A DNA stretch of 64,000 nt, taken from assembly GCF_001567565.1 (NCBI RefSeq), contig NZ_LSSW01000022.1, positions 548,343 through 612,342 of the forward strand, read 5' to 3'. Under the pieces are notes generated by a model, which made no database searches, was not told where the DNA came from, and worked only from the letters and a program-made list of their open reading frames with translations. The DNA is from Ectopseudomonas composti (GTDB lineage Bacteria; Pseudomonadota; Gammaproteobacteria; Pseudomonadales; Pseudomonadaceae). A program made the position numbers and the translations under genes. Positions 34,499 to 47,020 of this stretch are shown piece by piece; the first letter of the stretch is position 1; each line of letters starts with the position of its first letter.

Positions 34499-36775
34499 CT
34501 AGAGATTCTCGTAGCGATTCATATCCAGCACTCCCGCCTCTATCGGCTGGGTCTCACGGATACGTTCACCCAGGTCATGGAAGTAGCGCCAGAACTCCGG
34601 ATGACTGCGGCGCACGCCCCAGCGCTCGACGATACGCTCGAAGGATTTGCCGTCGCGGACAGCTTCCATTTGCTTGACGAAGGCATCCACCTCATCGACT
34701 TTGACGTTGAACAGGAAGTTCGGGTAGCTGCTCAACACTTCCGGGTAGATGGTCAGAGTGTCCAGCCGCGGCTGATAGCGCAGCTCCTCGCCCAGCATGA
34801 ACGCCACGTTGCTGTGCGCGCGGTTGCGCAGCATGCTGTAGATCTCGCGCTGGCCGTCACCCAGCTCCACGCGCAGCATCGTCGCTTCCGGTAGCTGATC
34901 GATCACCGGCAAACCGCCGGCTGGGCGACTGGCCAAACGCGCCAGCGCCTGTTCGGCGTGCTGCAGTTCCTTGGGCACGTCTTCACGGTAGCAGCGTGCG
35001 CCCGTGCAGCGGTTGATCGGGTCCGGGCGCGCATTGAGCGTGGCATAGCGCTGCAGCAGTTGTTCGGCGAACTGTTTCTTCGGGTCATTGCCACTCAGGC
35101 CAATGGCGCTGGGCGAGCGATGATCGACCGAGGTGTAGTCCAGCAGCATCTTCAGCTTGCCGCTGTTCTGATACCAGTCATCCAGATAGGCCTCACGCGA
35201 ACGAGCCGGCAACAGACGCAGGAAGTTAACCTCGGCACCGTTGCGAATCAGGTCGAAGTACAGGCGCGTCTGCGCCTGGTGCGAGACGTTGCCGAACACG
35301 TCGAAATTGACCACCAGCTGGTAATAGGTGCGCTCCAGTAGCGGATAGTCCATCCACCAGAGGGTCTGCGGGATCTCGCCGAGCAGGCCTTTGCGCACCG
35401 AGGCGCTGTCGTGCTGGCGGAAGATCGACAGCAGTGCGTTGTCGTTGCCGCTCCAGATATGCGTCCAATCCGCCGGTGGCGCATCGGCGTAGGCGTCCTT
35501 GCGCAGGTTCTCGTAGTCGTTGCGCTTGTCGCGGTAGTTGCGCCACAGCCCCAGCAGGTCGCCGATGTCGTCGAGCTGGCCAGGCATGGCCAGCAACGGT
35601 GTAGCCTCGCGCCGGTAGTCGGCGTCGGTGATGTAGAGATCGTGCTCTGGCGCCTGGAACAGCGCCCAGAAGTTGTCGCGAATCACGTCGGTGGCGATCT
35701 GTCCACGGCACACCGGGCCACGGATGAAGGTGCGCACGAAGTACTCGGCGTTATCCAGCATGAACTGATAGCGGGCCCGCGCCGGAATCGCCGCGAAGGT
35801 TTCGAAGGGATTGGCGCGGCGTTGCGCGCCGTAGCCCGGCACGGCGTCCAGCGTCCAGTCGTCGCCGAAGAACAATGTCTTGATCCGCGCCAGCTTGTCT
35901 TCGCCCAGCGGATAAGTGATGTGCGTCTTGTGCACGACCACGCCCTGGATCGGCCACAGGCGGTAATAGAACTCGGTGCCCGGATCATCGTTCGGGCGGC
36001 GAGTGGCGATCGGGTCGATCGGCTCACCGCTGGGGGTGCGCGAACGCACCATCTGGAAGAAGTGGCCAGGTTCACCGCCCTCGACGTACAGGTGGGCGAG
36101 AAACAGGTGCTCGTACAACCAGCGCGAAACCAGATCTTGCCGCGCACCTGGCGCGTTCATGAAGTCTTCCCACTGCGCCACCTGGCGCAACTCGACCGCG
36201 CTGGGCTTTAGCGCCTGCTCGGCGACCGGCGCACCCTGCGCCAGCCATTGCTCCAGCGTGGCGTACTCGTCATCGTTCAGGCCGGTTACCGCGAACGGCA
36301 TGCCGCCGTGAGGATTCTTCTGCGCATAGGCGGCGAACTCACCCGGCAATGGGCAGCTGTTGCTGCGGGTAATGGCGATGTCCAGGTTGTCGGGCAACTT
36401 GGCATTGGGCTCGAGGGGCTGGCTGCGGCCCAGTTCGAGCATGCGCTTGATCAGCGCGGCCTGGCCGTTCTCGCCATCGAGCACCGAATGAAAATCGCGT
36501 TTACGCCAGGCCGCCTCGCCCTGGGCGTCCAGATACAGGCGCGTGGTCGCTTGCGCCTGGGTGCGTGTGCCGTCATACACCGGTTGCTTGCTGGCGCCCC
36601 GGAGGATGCCCTCGCCACTGCCGAGGTTCAGCTGGCACGGGGCGTCATAGCAGGTATGACAGGCTATGCACTTGTGGGTGAGGATGGGTTGCACGTCGTC
36701 GATATAGGAAATCTCTTGCGCACGGGCCAGGCCGGCTGCGAAAGAAAGTAGAAAAAGAGCAGCAGGCTTGAGCAT
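34499..36775 (-). CDS. cti: Fatty acid cis/trans isomerase Cti
   Basis: 758 residues. A signal peptide ends ARAQ. A single cytochrome c heme motif lies near the N-terminus (CIACH in LTHKCIACHTCYDAPCQ). The rest is the large cti domain (for example RGPVCRGQIATDVIRDNFWALF and TRLYFDLIRNGAEVNFLRLLPA). Periplasmic Cti converts cis to trans unsaturated membrane fatty acids, a rapid response to solvents and heat. The ATG at 36773-36775 has AGGA seven bases upstream; a GTG two codons earlier is not needed. It is divergent from metH; usually constitutive in Pseudomonas. Confidence 0.95.
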   Translation of the reverse strand: MLKPAALFLLSFAAGLARAQEISYIDDVQPILTHKCIACHTCYDAPCQLNLGSGEGILRGASKQPVYDGTRTQAQATTRLYLDAQGEAAWRKRDFHSVLDGENGQAALIKRMLELGRSQPLEPNAKLPDNLDIAITRSNSCPLPGEFAAYAQKNPHGGMPFAVTGLNDDEYATLEQWLAQGAPVAEQALKPSAVELRQVAQWEDFMNAPGARQDLVSRWLYEHLFLAHLYVEGGEPGHFFQMVRSRTPSGEPIDPIATRRPNDDPGTEFYYRLWPIQGVVVHKTHITYPLGEDKLARIKTLFFGDDWTLDAVPGYGAQRRANPFETFAAIPARARYQFMLDNAEYFVRTFIRGPVCRGQIATDVIRDNFWALFQAPEHDLYITDADYRREATPLLAMPGQLDDIGDLLGLWRNYRDKRNDYENLRKDAYADAPPADWTHIWSGNDNALLSIFRQHDSASVRKGLLGEIPQTLWWMDYPLLERTYYQLVVNFDVFGNVSHQAQTRLYFDLIRNGAEVNFLRLLPARSREAYLDDWYQNSGKLKMLLDYTSVDHRSPSAIGLSGNDPKKQFAEQLLQRYATLNARPDPINRCTGARCYREDVPKELQHAEQALARLASRPAGGLPVIDQLPEATMLRVELGDGQREIYSMLRNRAHSNVAFMLGEELRYQPRLDTLTIYPEVLSSYPNFLFNVKVDEVDAFVKQMEAVRDGKSFERIVERWGVRRSHPEFWRYFHDLGERIRETQPIEAGVLDMNRYENL

Positions 36776-36832
36776 GGCCACATCCTTGATTGCGATGCGG
36801 GCAATTCTAACGAGACGGCGCCTGCAACAACA

Positions 36833-36845
36833 TGAATGAAATTCA
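36833..36845. promoter_or_regulatory. Candidate MetR box upstream of metH
   Basis: TGAA-tgaaa-TTCA fits the MetR recognition pattern TGAA-N5-TTCA with A/T at the centre. It lies inside a larger perfect dyad, CATGAAT-gaa-ATTCATG (36831-36847). metH is a MetR target in enterics. The site lies 83-95 bases before the metH start. Confidence 0.6.
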
Positions 36846-36927
36846 TGAAAAGGTCGTCGTCGCTCCAGAACCCTGCAGCTTTGCTATCATCGCGCACCTT
36901 TGTTTCCGCTTTGCTCAGGTAGTTCTC

Positions 36928-40638
<3,711 letters not shown>

Positions 40639-40658
40639 TCCAGCACCCGGACTTTCCT

Positions 40659-40685
40659 AACCCGTGCGGCAACAGCCGCCGGGTT
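40659..40685 (+). terminator. Probable metH terminator
   Basis: AACCCG/CGGGTT plus GCGGC/GCCGC pair around AACA with a one-base bulge, followed by ctttc. Confidence 0.5.
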
Positions 40686-40707
40686 CTTTCTCTGCAAGGA
40701 CGTATTG

Positions 40708-41217
40708 ATGTACTACCGACTTCCCGCCCTCTTGCTGTTCGCCCTGTTGACCGGCTGCGGCACCATCGCGTTCGACCCACCCGTGTTCGAGCTCGCCCCG
40801 TCCAAGATCGCCGACTTCCCGGTTCGCGGAACGGTGACCATCGAAAACGCACAGCCCGCTACCGAGCCCGTGATCCTGCATTCGCAGAGCGGTATTCGCC
40901 TGCAATCGAACTACCACGAAGTCACCAAGACCATGGTGACTCAGGCCCGTTTCGAGTTGGCGCGCCACGGCAAAGTCGGCTCCGGAAGTGACAAGAAGAT
41001 CGATCTGAAGGTCACGCACCTGGAAAGTCGCTACATCTTCTTCTACTGGAAAGGCACCATGACCTTCACGGTCAGCCTTGGAGACGGGCAACGCTTCGAC
41101 ATGACCGTCAACCACGCCACCGGCGCCAATGCCCAGCAGGACCTCAGCGGTTCGATCGCCGACGGAGTGGTGGCGCTCTACAAGGACCAGCGGGTACTCG
41201 ACTACCTCGCGCGCTGA
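40708..41217 (+). CDS. Putative lipoprotein, unrecognised family
   Basis: 169 residues with a lipobox LLTGC (Cys ~17) after a hydrophobic signal. The mature domain is beta-rich (FPVRGTVTIENAQPATEPVIL; later TFTVSLGDGQRFDMTVNHATG). No Asp at +2 after Cys, so outer-membrane sorting is likely. I do not recognise the family. AAGGA precedes the ATG at 40708. A very strong terminator lies 46 bases after the stop. Confidence 0.78.
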   Translation: MYYRLPALLLFALLTGCGTIAFDPPVFELAPSKIADFPVRGTVTIENAQPATEPVILHSQSGIRLQSNYHEVTKTMVTQARFELARHGKVGSGSDKKIDLKVTHLESRYIFFYWKGTMTFTVSLGDGQRFDMTVNHATGANAQQDLSGSIADGVVALYKDQRVLDYLAR

Positions 41218-41263
41218 TCGCCATCCGCTCGAGACGCGGTCGAACTATCACCCGCCCAAGATG

Positions 41264-41291
41264 AAAAGAGCCCGCAATAGCGGGCTCTTTT
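41264..41291 (+). terminator. Strong intrinsic terminator
   Basis: AAAAGAGCCCGC and GCGGGCTCTTTT (12 bp) around a 4-base loop, ending in a T-run. Confidence 0.88.
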
Positions 41292-41412
41292 CATTCGTTC
41301 AGCGACAAACCAGGTGTGACTCGCGCCGATCATCGAAAAACACGAACTCCGACGAGCGACGGATGCTCCAACTGATGTCGAGCCATCTCGGCTCATTCGA
41401 CGGAGCGATGAC

Positions 41413-41745
41413 ATGCACAAGCACAGCCTTGCACTACTGACCGTGGCAGCCGTGATGAGCGGTTGCTCGACGTTCGAGAACCCGACCGACTACGTGACCT
41501 TTCGCAATGAGCCACTGGTCAAGCAGGTTGATCACGGCATGACCAGGGATCAGGTACTCACCCTTGGCGGCCCGCCCTCTTCAGAAGTGCGGAACAGCGT
41601 GACCGGCGGCACCTGCAATAACTACGTGCTCAATGTCGACGGCGTGGAACAGCCCTATTACGTGGACTTCGACGTCAACGGTCGAGTCGACAGCAAGGGC
41701 TTCATGAGCTGCGAGCAGCACCAGGACAACCAGCGCCGCCTATGA
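41413..41745 (+). CDS. osmE: OsmE-type osmotically inducible lipoprotein
   Basis: 110 residues. Lipobox VMSGC (Cys 18), then the SmpA/OmlA-like fold: VKQVDHGMTRDQVLTLGGPPSSEVRN and GTCNNYVLN. E. coli OsmE shares GxSxxQVxxIAGxPSSEV and a GTCQTYIL segment. Likely an outer-membrane lipoprotein induced by osmotic stress. I see no clear sigma-S promoter, although the upstream 100 bases are free. Confidence 0.87.
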   Translation: MHKHSLALLTVAAVMSGCSTFENPTDYVTFRNEPLVKQVDHGMTRDQVLTLGGPPSSEVRNSVTGGTCNNYVLNVDGVEQPYYVDFDVNGRVDSKGFMSCEQHQDNQRRL

Positions 41746-41785
41746 CCGAATCGGCCCCGCTGCCTGCAGCGGGGCCGTTGATCGA

Positions 41786-41872
41786 CTAAAAGATCAGTTT
41801 CAGCAGGCCGATGACCACGATCAGGCCGATGATGAAAATGATACCGACGGTACCGCCGAGAAACTTCAGCAT
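41786..41872 (-). CDS. 28-residue membrane mini-protein
   Basis: MLKFLGGTVGIIFIIGLIVV continues for eight more residues to a TAG. It is a single hydrophobic helix with Lys at both ends. The start has an excellent ribosome site (AAGGAG, 7 bases upstream). The frame contains almost only hydrophobic residues, typical of bacterial small membrane proteins. Its function is unknown. It lies downstream of osmE on the opposite strand. Confidence 0.68.
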   Translation of the reverse strand: MLKFLGGTVGIIFIIGLIVVIGLLKLIF

Positions 41873-41957
41873 GCTGACTCTCCTTTTACGAGGTTCATCG
41901 TTGTGACCTCAGTCCAGGCGTCAGCGTTTAGCTTTTTTCTTCCAGCTGCGACGAGGA

Positions 41958-42251
41958 TCAGGCGCCCGGGCGGCGGACGATCTTGATGCTGTATTCCATT
42001 TGCGGCTTGCGCGTCACGCTCACGGCGCGACGGCTGACTGTATCCAGCGTGATGTTCCAGAAACCACTGGATGGCACGCGGATCTTCGCCGGAAACTTGA
42101 TGAAAGCACCGCCGTGGTAGCTGTGACGACCACGATTTCTGAAGGCGCGGAAGTTGGCATCGTTCATCAGGCGGATGTTGCACGGCTGGGAACACTGGAT
42201 GACCACCAGATCGCCCTCTTCCAGGTGCTCGCGTTGATGGATGAATTTCAT
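41958..42251 (-). CDS. DUF1883 domain protein
   Basis: 97 residues: MKFIHQREHLEEGDLVVIQC, then NIRLMNDANFRAFRNRGRHSYHGG and SSGFWNITLDT. This is the DUF1883 pattern, a small beta-sandwich of unknown function sometimes linked to TIR-type modules. The start is ATG at 42251; the longer frame overlaps the DUF5924 gene's promoter. No clear ribosome site. Confidence 0.82.
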   Translation of the reverse strand: MKFIHQREHLEEGDLVVIQCSQPCNIRLMNDANFRAFRNRGRHSYHGGAFIKFPAKIRVPSSGFWNITLDTVSRRAVSVTRKPQMEYSIKIVRRPGA

Positions 42252-42368
42252 CGTTTTCGGACTCGGTGGTGAAACGGGGGCGCAATAGTGCCGCAAGCGG
42301 CCCGCCATCGCCAGCGCGGCTGACGACTCGCTTGCGCCCGAGCCTCGCGCTGCCTAGGATGCGCGCCC

Positions 42369-43424
42369 ATGAAAGCTTTGCTCGATCGTATTCCCACCCT
42401 GCTCGCCCTGCTGCGCCGTTATCCCGGCCTGGTCGCTCTGTTCGGCTTCTGCTCGGGCGTCGCCAGCTTTCTGCTGGTCGACCGGCAGGCCTACCTGGCC
42501 AAGGTGCTGGGCGTGGTGCTGCTGATCAGCTGGATCTGGCTGATTCTGGAAAACCTGCTGCGCGAGCGCATTGCCCGGCGCTTCGGCTTCGAGCTGCCAT
42601 TGCCGCTGCTGCGTTATGGCACGCAGATGATACATCAGGAAAGCCTGTTCTTCGTCCTGCCGTTCTTCTTCATCACCACCACCTGGAACAGCGGGCAATT
42701 GCTGTTCAGCGGACTGCTGGCGGCTGCGGCGCTGGCCTCGATCACCGACCCGATATACTACCGCTGGCTGGCGCCCAGGCGCTGGTTGCTGCTGATGTTC
42801 CACAGCCTGGCCCTGTTCGCGGTGATGCTCACCGCATTGCCGATCATCTTCCACCTGACCACAACGCAGAGCTATCGCATAGCCCTGGCCACGGCCACGG
42901 TGCTGGCGCTGCCGAGCCTGCCCGGGCTGATCGGTTTCGCTGGCTGGCGACGCACCCTGCTGCTGGCGATCCTGCCACTGGCAATGGCTGGGGCGGGCTG
43001 GATGGCGCGCGTCTGGGTACCACCGGCGACGCTGTGGTTGACCGAGGTGGCCGTCAGCGACCGCTTCGATGGCGACCAGCGCACGCCGGGCGAAAGCCTG
43101 AAGCTGATCACCCTGGAGCAACTGCGTGATCATGGCCTTTACGCCTACACCTCGATCAACGCACCACGCGGCCTCGACGAGCGCATCTATCACGTATGGC
43201 TGCAGGACGGCCGCGAAGTCGACCGCATTGCGCTGGACATCCATGGCGGGCGCAAGAAAGGCTATCGCGCCTGGACGCACAAGCTGCGCTTCCCGCAGGA
43301 TCCGCTCGGCAACTGGCAGGTGCAGGTGCGCACCGAGGCGGGCCAGATGATCGGTGTACTGCGCTTCGAGGTCGTCTCCGGCCCCGTATCTTCGGCCGCA
43401 GAGACGACCGCGCCGCCCTTCTGA
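42369..43424 (+). CDS. DUF5924/DUF2914 membrane protein
   Basis: 351 residues. Residues ~15-215 contain about seven membrane helices (DUF5924-like). Residues ~260-340 are a soluble DUF2914-like domain at the far side (ERIYHVWLQDGREVDRIALDIHGGRKKGYRAWT, GNWQVQVRTEAGQMIG). Function unknown. It is followed by the RlmN-like gene after 93 bases. Confidence 0.82.
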   Translation: MKALLDRIPTLLALLRRYPGLVALFGFCSGVASFLLVDRQAYLAKVLGVVLLISWIWLILENLLRERIARRFGFELPLPLLRYGTQMIHQESLFFVLPFFFITTTWNSGQLLFSGLLAAAALASITDPIYYRWLAPRRWLLLMFHSLALFAVMLTALPIIFHLTTTQSYRIALATATVLALPSLPGLIGFAGWRRTLLLAILPLAMAGAGWMARVWVPPATLWLTEVAVSDRFDGDQRTPGESLKLITLEQLRDHGLYAYTSINAPRGLDERIYHVWLQDGREVDRIALDIHGGRKKGYRAWTHKLRFPQDPLGNWQVQVRTEAGQMIGVLRFEVVSGPVSSAAETTAPPF

Positions 43425-43517
43425 AGCGGCGCACAGACGCGCGGTTGTGGCCACGCCCTCGCGGTACGCTGAAACGCCCTACGCATGCACGCACGGCGGT
43501 GGTAGCATGCGCGCCCC

Positions 43518-44576
43518 ATGCAGCTCTCCGAACTCAACCAACGCCTCGCCGACCTCGGCGCCAAACCCCAACATATCGGGCGCATTACCCGTGCCTGGCT
43601 GCAGGGCAAGGCGCTGGACACCGGCACCAAGCACCAGAAGACCGAGAACTTCCTGCCACTGACAGTGCGCGAAGCACTGCCCGCCCTGGCAGCCGACCTC
43701 GACGGCCTGGCGCGCCTGCGCTCCGAACATCCCGGCGCCGACGGTTCGGCCCGCCTGCTGGTGGAGCTGGCCGACAAGCAGATGGTCGAGAGCGTGTTGC
43801 TGCCGCGCGACGGGCTGTGCATCTCCAGCCAAGTCGGTTGCGCCGTCGGCTGCGTGTTCTGCATGACCGGCAAGAGCGGCCTGCTGCGCCAGCTCAGCAG
43901 CGCCGAAATGGTCGCCCAGGTGGCACTCGGCCGACGTTTTCGCCCGGTGAAGAAAGTGGTGTTCATGGGCATGGGCGAGCCGGCGCACAACCTCGACAAC
44001 GTGCTGGAGGCCATCGACCTGCTTGGCACCGAGGGCGGTATCGGCCAGCGCAATCTGGTGTTCTCCACGGTCGGCGACCCGCGCGTGTTCGAGCGCCTGC
44101 CGCAGCAACGCGTGCGCCCTGCCCTGGCCCTGTCGCTGCACACCACCGATGCCGAACTGCGTCAGCGCCTGCTGCCCAAGGCGCCGCGCATCGACCCCGA
44201 AGAGCTGGTGGCCCTGGGCGAAGCCTACGCCCGCACCATCGATTACCCGATCCAGTACCAGTGGACGCTGCTCAAGGGCATCAACGACAGCCAGGAGGAG
44301 ATGGACAACATCCTGCGCCTGTTCAAGGGCAAGTTCGCCGTGCTCAACCTGATCCCCTACAACAGCCTGGAAGCGGACGACTACCAGCGCCCGGATGGCG
44401 AGCGCATCGTTGAGATGGTGCGCTACTTGCACAGCCGTGGCGTACTGACCAAGGTGCGTAACTCGGCCGGCCAGGATGTCGATGGCGGCTGTGGACAGTT
44501 GCGCGCCCGCGCCAGCGAATTGATCAAGGTTCGCAACCTGGATCGCACATCGCCGAGCCGGCCTGCACTAACATGA
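43518..44576 (+). CDS. RlmN-family radical SAM RNA methyltransferase (paralogue)
   Basis: 352 residues. Radical SAM cluster motif CAVGCVFC (Cx3Cx2C). The mediator cysteine seven residues earlier (GLCISSQVGC) and the second catalytic cysteine near the C-terminus (GGCGQL) are both present, as RlmN/Cfr require. GMGEPAHNLDNV and NLIPYN also match. RlmN methylates C2 of A2503 in 23S rRNA and A37 of some tRNAs. The context (not the ndk/iscR-side locus where rlmN usually sits) suggests a second family member; its target could differ. It resembles the gene beside cysI in P. aeruginosa. Confidence 0.87.
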   Translation: MQLSELNQRLADLGAKPQHIGRITRAWLQGKALDTGTKHQKTENFLPLTVREALPALAADLDGLARLRSEHPGADGSARLLVELADKQMVESVLLPRDGLCISSQVGCAVGCVFCMTGKSGLLRQLSSAEMVAQVALGRRFRPVKKVVFMGMGEPAHNLDNVLEAIDLLGTEGGIGQRNLVFSTVGDPRVFERLPQQRVRPALALSLHTTDAELRQRLLPKAPRIDPEELVALGEAYARTIDYPIQYQWTLLKGINDSQEEMDNILRLFKGKFAVLNLIPYNSLEADDYQRPDGERIVEMVRYLHSRGVLTKVRNSAGQDVDGGCGQLRARASELIKVRNLDRTSPSRPALT

Positions 44577-44604
44577 GGCCTGGCGTTCCCTGAAGGAGTG
44601 CTCC

Positions 44605-45504
44605 ATGCCACGCCGCCTCGCTGCTGCATTCATCCTGATAGCGCTCTGCCTGCCCATCGCGGCGCAGGCCGGAGCACTGCGCGAAAAACTCCAGGAACGC
44701 CGAGAGGCGCGTGCCGAACGGCAACTGCTCGACGAGCTGCCGGCCGACAGCCGTATCCTCCACGACCAGACCTACGGCGTGCATCCACGCCAGGTCTTCG
44801 ACGTCTACCTGCCGCCCAATGCGCACGCAGCGCCCATCCTGTTCATGGTCCACGGCGGTGGCTGGCACACCGGCGACAAGGCCCGTGAAGAGGTGGTCGA
44901 GAACAAGGCCAGGCACTGGCTGGGCAAGGGCTACATCCTGGTATCGAGCAACTACCGCCTGCTACCCGACGCCGACCCACTGACCCAGGCGAGTGACGTG
45001 GCACAAGCCATAACGGCCGTGCAACGCCAGGCAAACGGATGGGGCGGCGACCCGGCGCGATTGGTGCTGATGGGGCATTCCGCCGGCGCTCATCTGGTCG
45101 CCCTGCTCAGCAGCGACCCACAACTGGCGCCAGGGGTTTCGCCGTCGTGGCTGGGCACTGTCGCCCTCGACAGTGCCGCCTTCGATGTCCCGGCGGTGAT
45201 GCAAGGGCGTCATCTACCGCTATACGACCGCGCCTTCGGCAAGGACAGCAGCTATTGGCAAAAAGCTTCGCCCTTGCATGTCCTGCGCAGCGGCGCGCAT
45301 CCGCTTTTGGCGGTGTGCTCGAGCCGGCGTAGCGACGCCTGCCCGCAGGCCGAGGCCTACGCCGCCAAGGCTCGTCAGCTGGGCGTGACGGTCAGCGTGG
45401 TACGCGAGGATCGCTCGCACCGCGAGATCAATGTGGACCTCGGCGCCGATCCAGCCTACACCGCTCGCGTCGATGCGTTTCTGCACACACTGGGCCTGCC
45501 CTGA
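44605..45504 (+). CDS. Secreted alpha/beta hydrolase, esterase-like
   Basis: 299 residues. A signal peptide ends AQA-G. Alpha/beta hydrolase with oxyanion motif MVHGGGWHTGDK, nucleophile elbow GHSAGAH, and a His near the C-terminus (RSHREIN). It resembles BD-FAE/carboxylesterase proteins. Substrate unknown; periplasmic. AAGGAG precedes the ATG. A terminator stem overlaps the stop codon. Confidence 0.88.
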   Translation: MPRRLAAAFILIALCLPIAAQAGALREKLQERREARAERQLLDELPADSRILHDQTYGVHPRQVFDVYLPPNAHAAPILFMVHGGGWHTGDKAREEVVENKARHWLGKGYILVSSNYRLLPDADPLTQASDVAQAITAVQRQANGWGGDPARLVLMGHSAGAHLVALLSSDPQLAPGVSPSWLGTVALDSAAFDVPAVMQGRHLPLYDRAFGKDSSYWQKASPLHVLRSGAHPLLAVCSSRRSDACPQAEAYAAKARQLGVTVSVVREDRSHREINVDLGADPAYTARVDAFLHTLGLP

Positions 45505-45515
45505 GACAGGCCCAG
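45490..45515. terminator. Stem overlapping the esterase stop codon
   Basis: CTGGGCCTG pairs with CAGGCCCAG around eight bases containing the TGA. It lies between convergent genes. Confidence 0.55.
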
Positions 45516-45521
45516 CGCCCT

Positions 45522-46589
45522 TTACACGCCGCTCTTGACCTTGCTCCAGATACGCGTGCGAATCCGGTCGATCTTCAGCGGCATGGCCTCCAGGGTATAC
45601 AGCTTGTCCATCACCGCCTCAGGCGGATAAACGGTCGGGTCAGCCCTGAGCGCCGGCTCGACCAAAGCGTCGGCCTTGGCGTTACCGTTGGCGTACTTGA
45701 CGTAATTGCTGATGGCCGCCATCACCTCGGGCTGCAGCAGGTAGTTCATGAAGGCGTAGGCGCCCTCCTCGTTACCCGCATCGACCGGCATGGCTACCAT
45801 GTCGAACCAGATTGGCGCGCCTTCCTTGGGAATCTCGTACTGGATCTTCACCCCGTTGCCAGCCTCGGCGGCACGCGCGCCGGCCTGCATGATGTCGCCG
45901 GAGAAGCCGACCGCCATGCAGATCTCGCCGTTGGCCAGGTCACCAACGTACTTGGATGAATGAAAGTAGCGCACGTTCTTGCGCATTTGCATCAGCAGCG
46001 CTTCGGCGCGTTTGTAGTCCTCGGGGTTCTTGCTGTGGTGCGGCAAGCCCAGATGATGCAGGGCGATGGGCAGCATTTCCGGGCCGTTATCGAGGATCGC
46101 CACGCCGCACTCGTTGAGCTTGGCCGGGTCGAACAGGACGTCCCAGCTGTCCATCTTCACCTCATCACCCAGCACCGCACGTACCTTGTCGACGTTGTAG
46201 CCGATACCGGTGCTGCCCCAGAGATAAGGAAAGCCATGCTCGTTGCCGGGGTCATTCACCTCCAGCGCCTTCATCAGCACCGGGTTGAGGTTGTTCCAGT
46301 TCGGCAGCTTGCTGCGGTCGAGCTTCTTCAGTGCGCCGCCCTGAATCTGCCGGGCCATGAAGTGGTTGGAGGGAACTACCACATCGTAGCCGGAGCGCCC
46401 AGCCATGAGCTTGGCGTCCAGTGTTTCATTGCTGTCGTAGACGTCGTAATGGGTGCCCAGGCCGCTGCTCTTCTCGAACTGCTTGAGGGTGTTCGGGCCA
46501 ATGTAGTCGGTCCAGTTGTAGATGCGCACGCTGTCGGCTGCGTGGGCGGTACCGGCCAGAATCAGGCACGGTAGGAGTTTCTTCAGCAT
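45522..46589 (-). CDS. Polyamine-type periplasmic binding protein (PotF/SpuD-like)
   Basis: 355 residues. Signal peptide ends AHA-A. Typical polyamine SBP features: VRIYNWTDYIGPNTLKQFEK, DVYDSNETLDAKLMAGRSGYDVVVPSN, and YLWGSTGIGYN. Such proteins bind putrescine, spermidine or related amines. The last gene of the minus-strand cluster with the FAD oxidase and cupin; no permease or ATPase is in view, so it may serve a distant transporter. GAGG precedes the start. Confidence 0.92.
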   Translation of the reverse strand: MLKKLLPCLILAGTAHAADSVRIYNWTDYIGPNTLKQFEKSSGLGTHYDVYDSNETLDAKLMAGRSGYDVVVPSNHFMARQIQGGALKKLDRSKLPNWNNLNPVLMKALEVNDPGNEHGFPYLWGSTGIGYNVDKVRAVLGDEVKMDSWDVLFDPAKLNECGVAILDNGPEMLPIALHHLGLPHHSKNPEDYKRAEALLMQMRKNVRYFHSSKYVGDLANGEICMAVGFSGDIMQAGARAAEAGNGVKIQYEIPKEGAPIWFDMVAMPVDAGNEEGAYAFMNYLLQPEVMAAISNYVKYANGNAKADALVEPALRADPTVYPPEAVMDKLYTLEAMPLKIDRIRTRIWSKVKSGV

Positions 46590-46638
46590 GGAATACCTCG
46601 TGAGTTGTTGTTCTAGGCAGTACTGAAAAGGTGCTGAT

Positions 46639-46980
46639 TCAGAAGATCAGCACATAGGTCTTGCGCACGGTTTCTTGTATGTCCCAGATGCCGACGGTGT
46701 TGGCCGGCATCATCAGTGCGTCACCGGCACGAATCTCGATGGGTTCGCCGCCGTCCCGGGTAAAGGTGCAGCGCCCGGCAACGAAGTGGCAGAACTCCTG
46801 CTGCACGATCTGCCGACGCCAGCGCCCTGGTGTGCATTCCCAGACGCCGGTCTCGACGCCATCGCTGCGCTCGACGCTGGTGGTAGAAGTAACCGCCGCC
46901 GGCTCACTCAAGGGCACAGCGACCGGGTTGGACTCGTCCAGGGCGACGCTGTGGGTGTTGCGAAAATGGGTGATGCTCAT
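46639..46980 (-). CDS. Small cupin protein
   Basis: 113 residues, single cupin of the DUF861/(S)-ureidoglycine aminohydrolase-like type: GVWECTPGRWRRQIVQQEFCHFVAGRCTFT, then EIRAGDALMMPANTVGIWDI. Such cupins often sit with polyamine FAD oxidases in pseudomonads; role unknown. GGAG before the ATG. Spaced 40 bases after the oxidase gene and 49 before the SBP gene, in keeping with one operon. Confidence 0.87.
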   Translation of the reverse strand: MSITHFRNTHSVALDESNPVAVPLSEPAAVTSTTSVERSDGVETGVWECTPGRWRRQIVQQEFCHFVAGRCTFTRDGGEPIEIRAGDALMMPANTVGIWDIQETVRKTYVLIF

Positions 46981-47020
46981 AGGGACTCCAGGTGAAAGAT
47001 CGGCGAGCAGGGGCGCTCAC

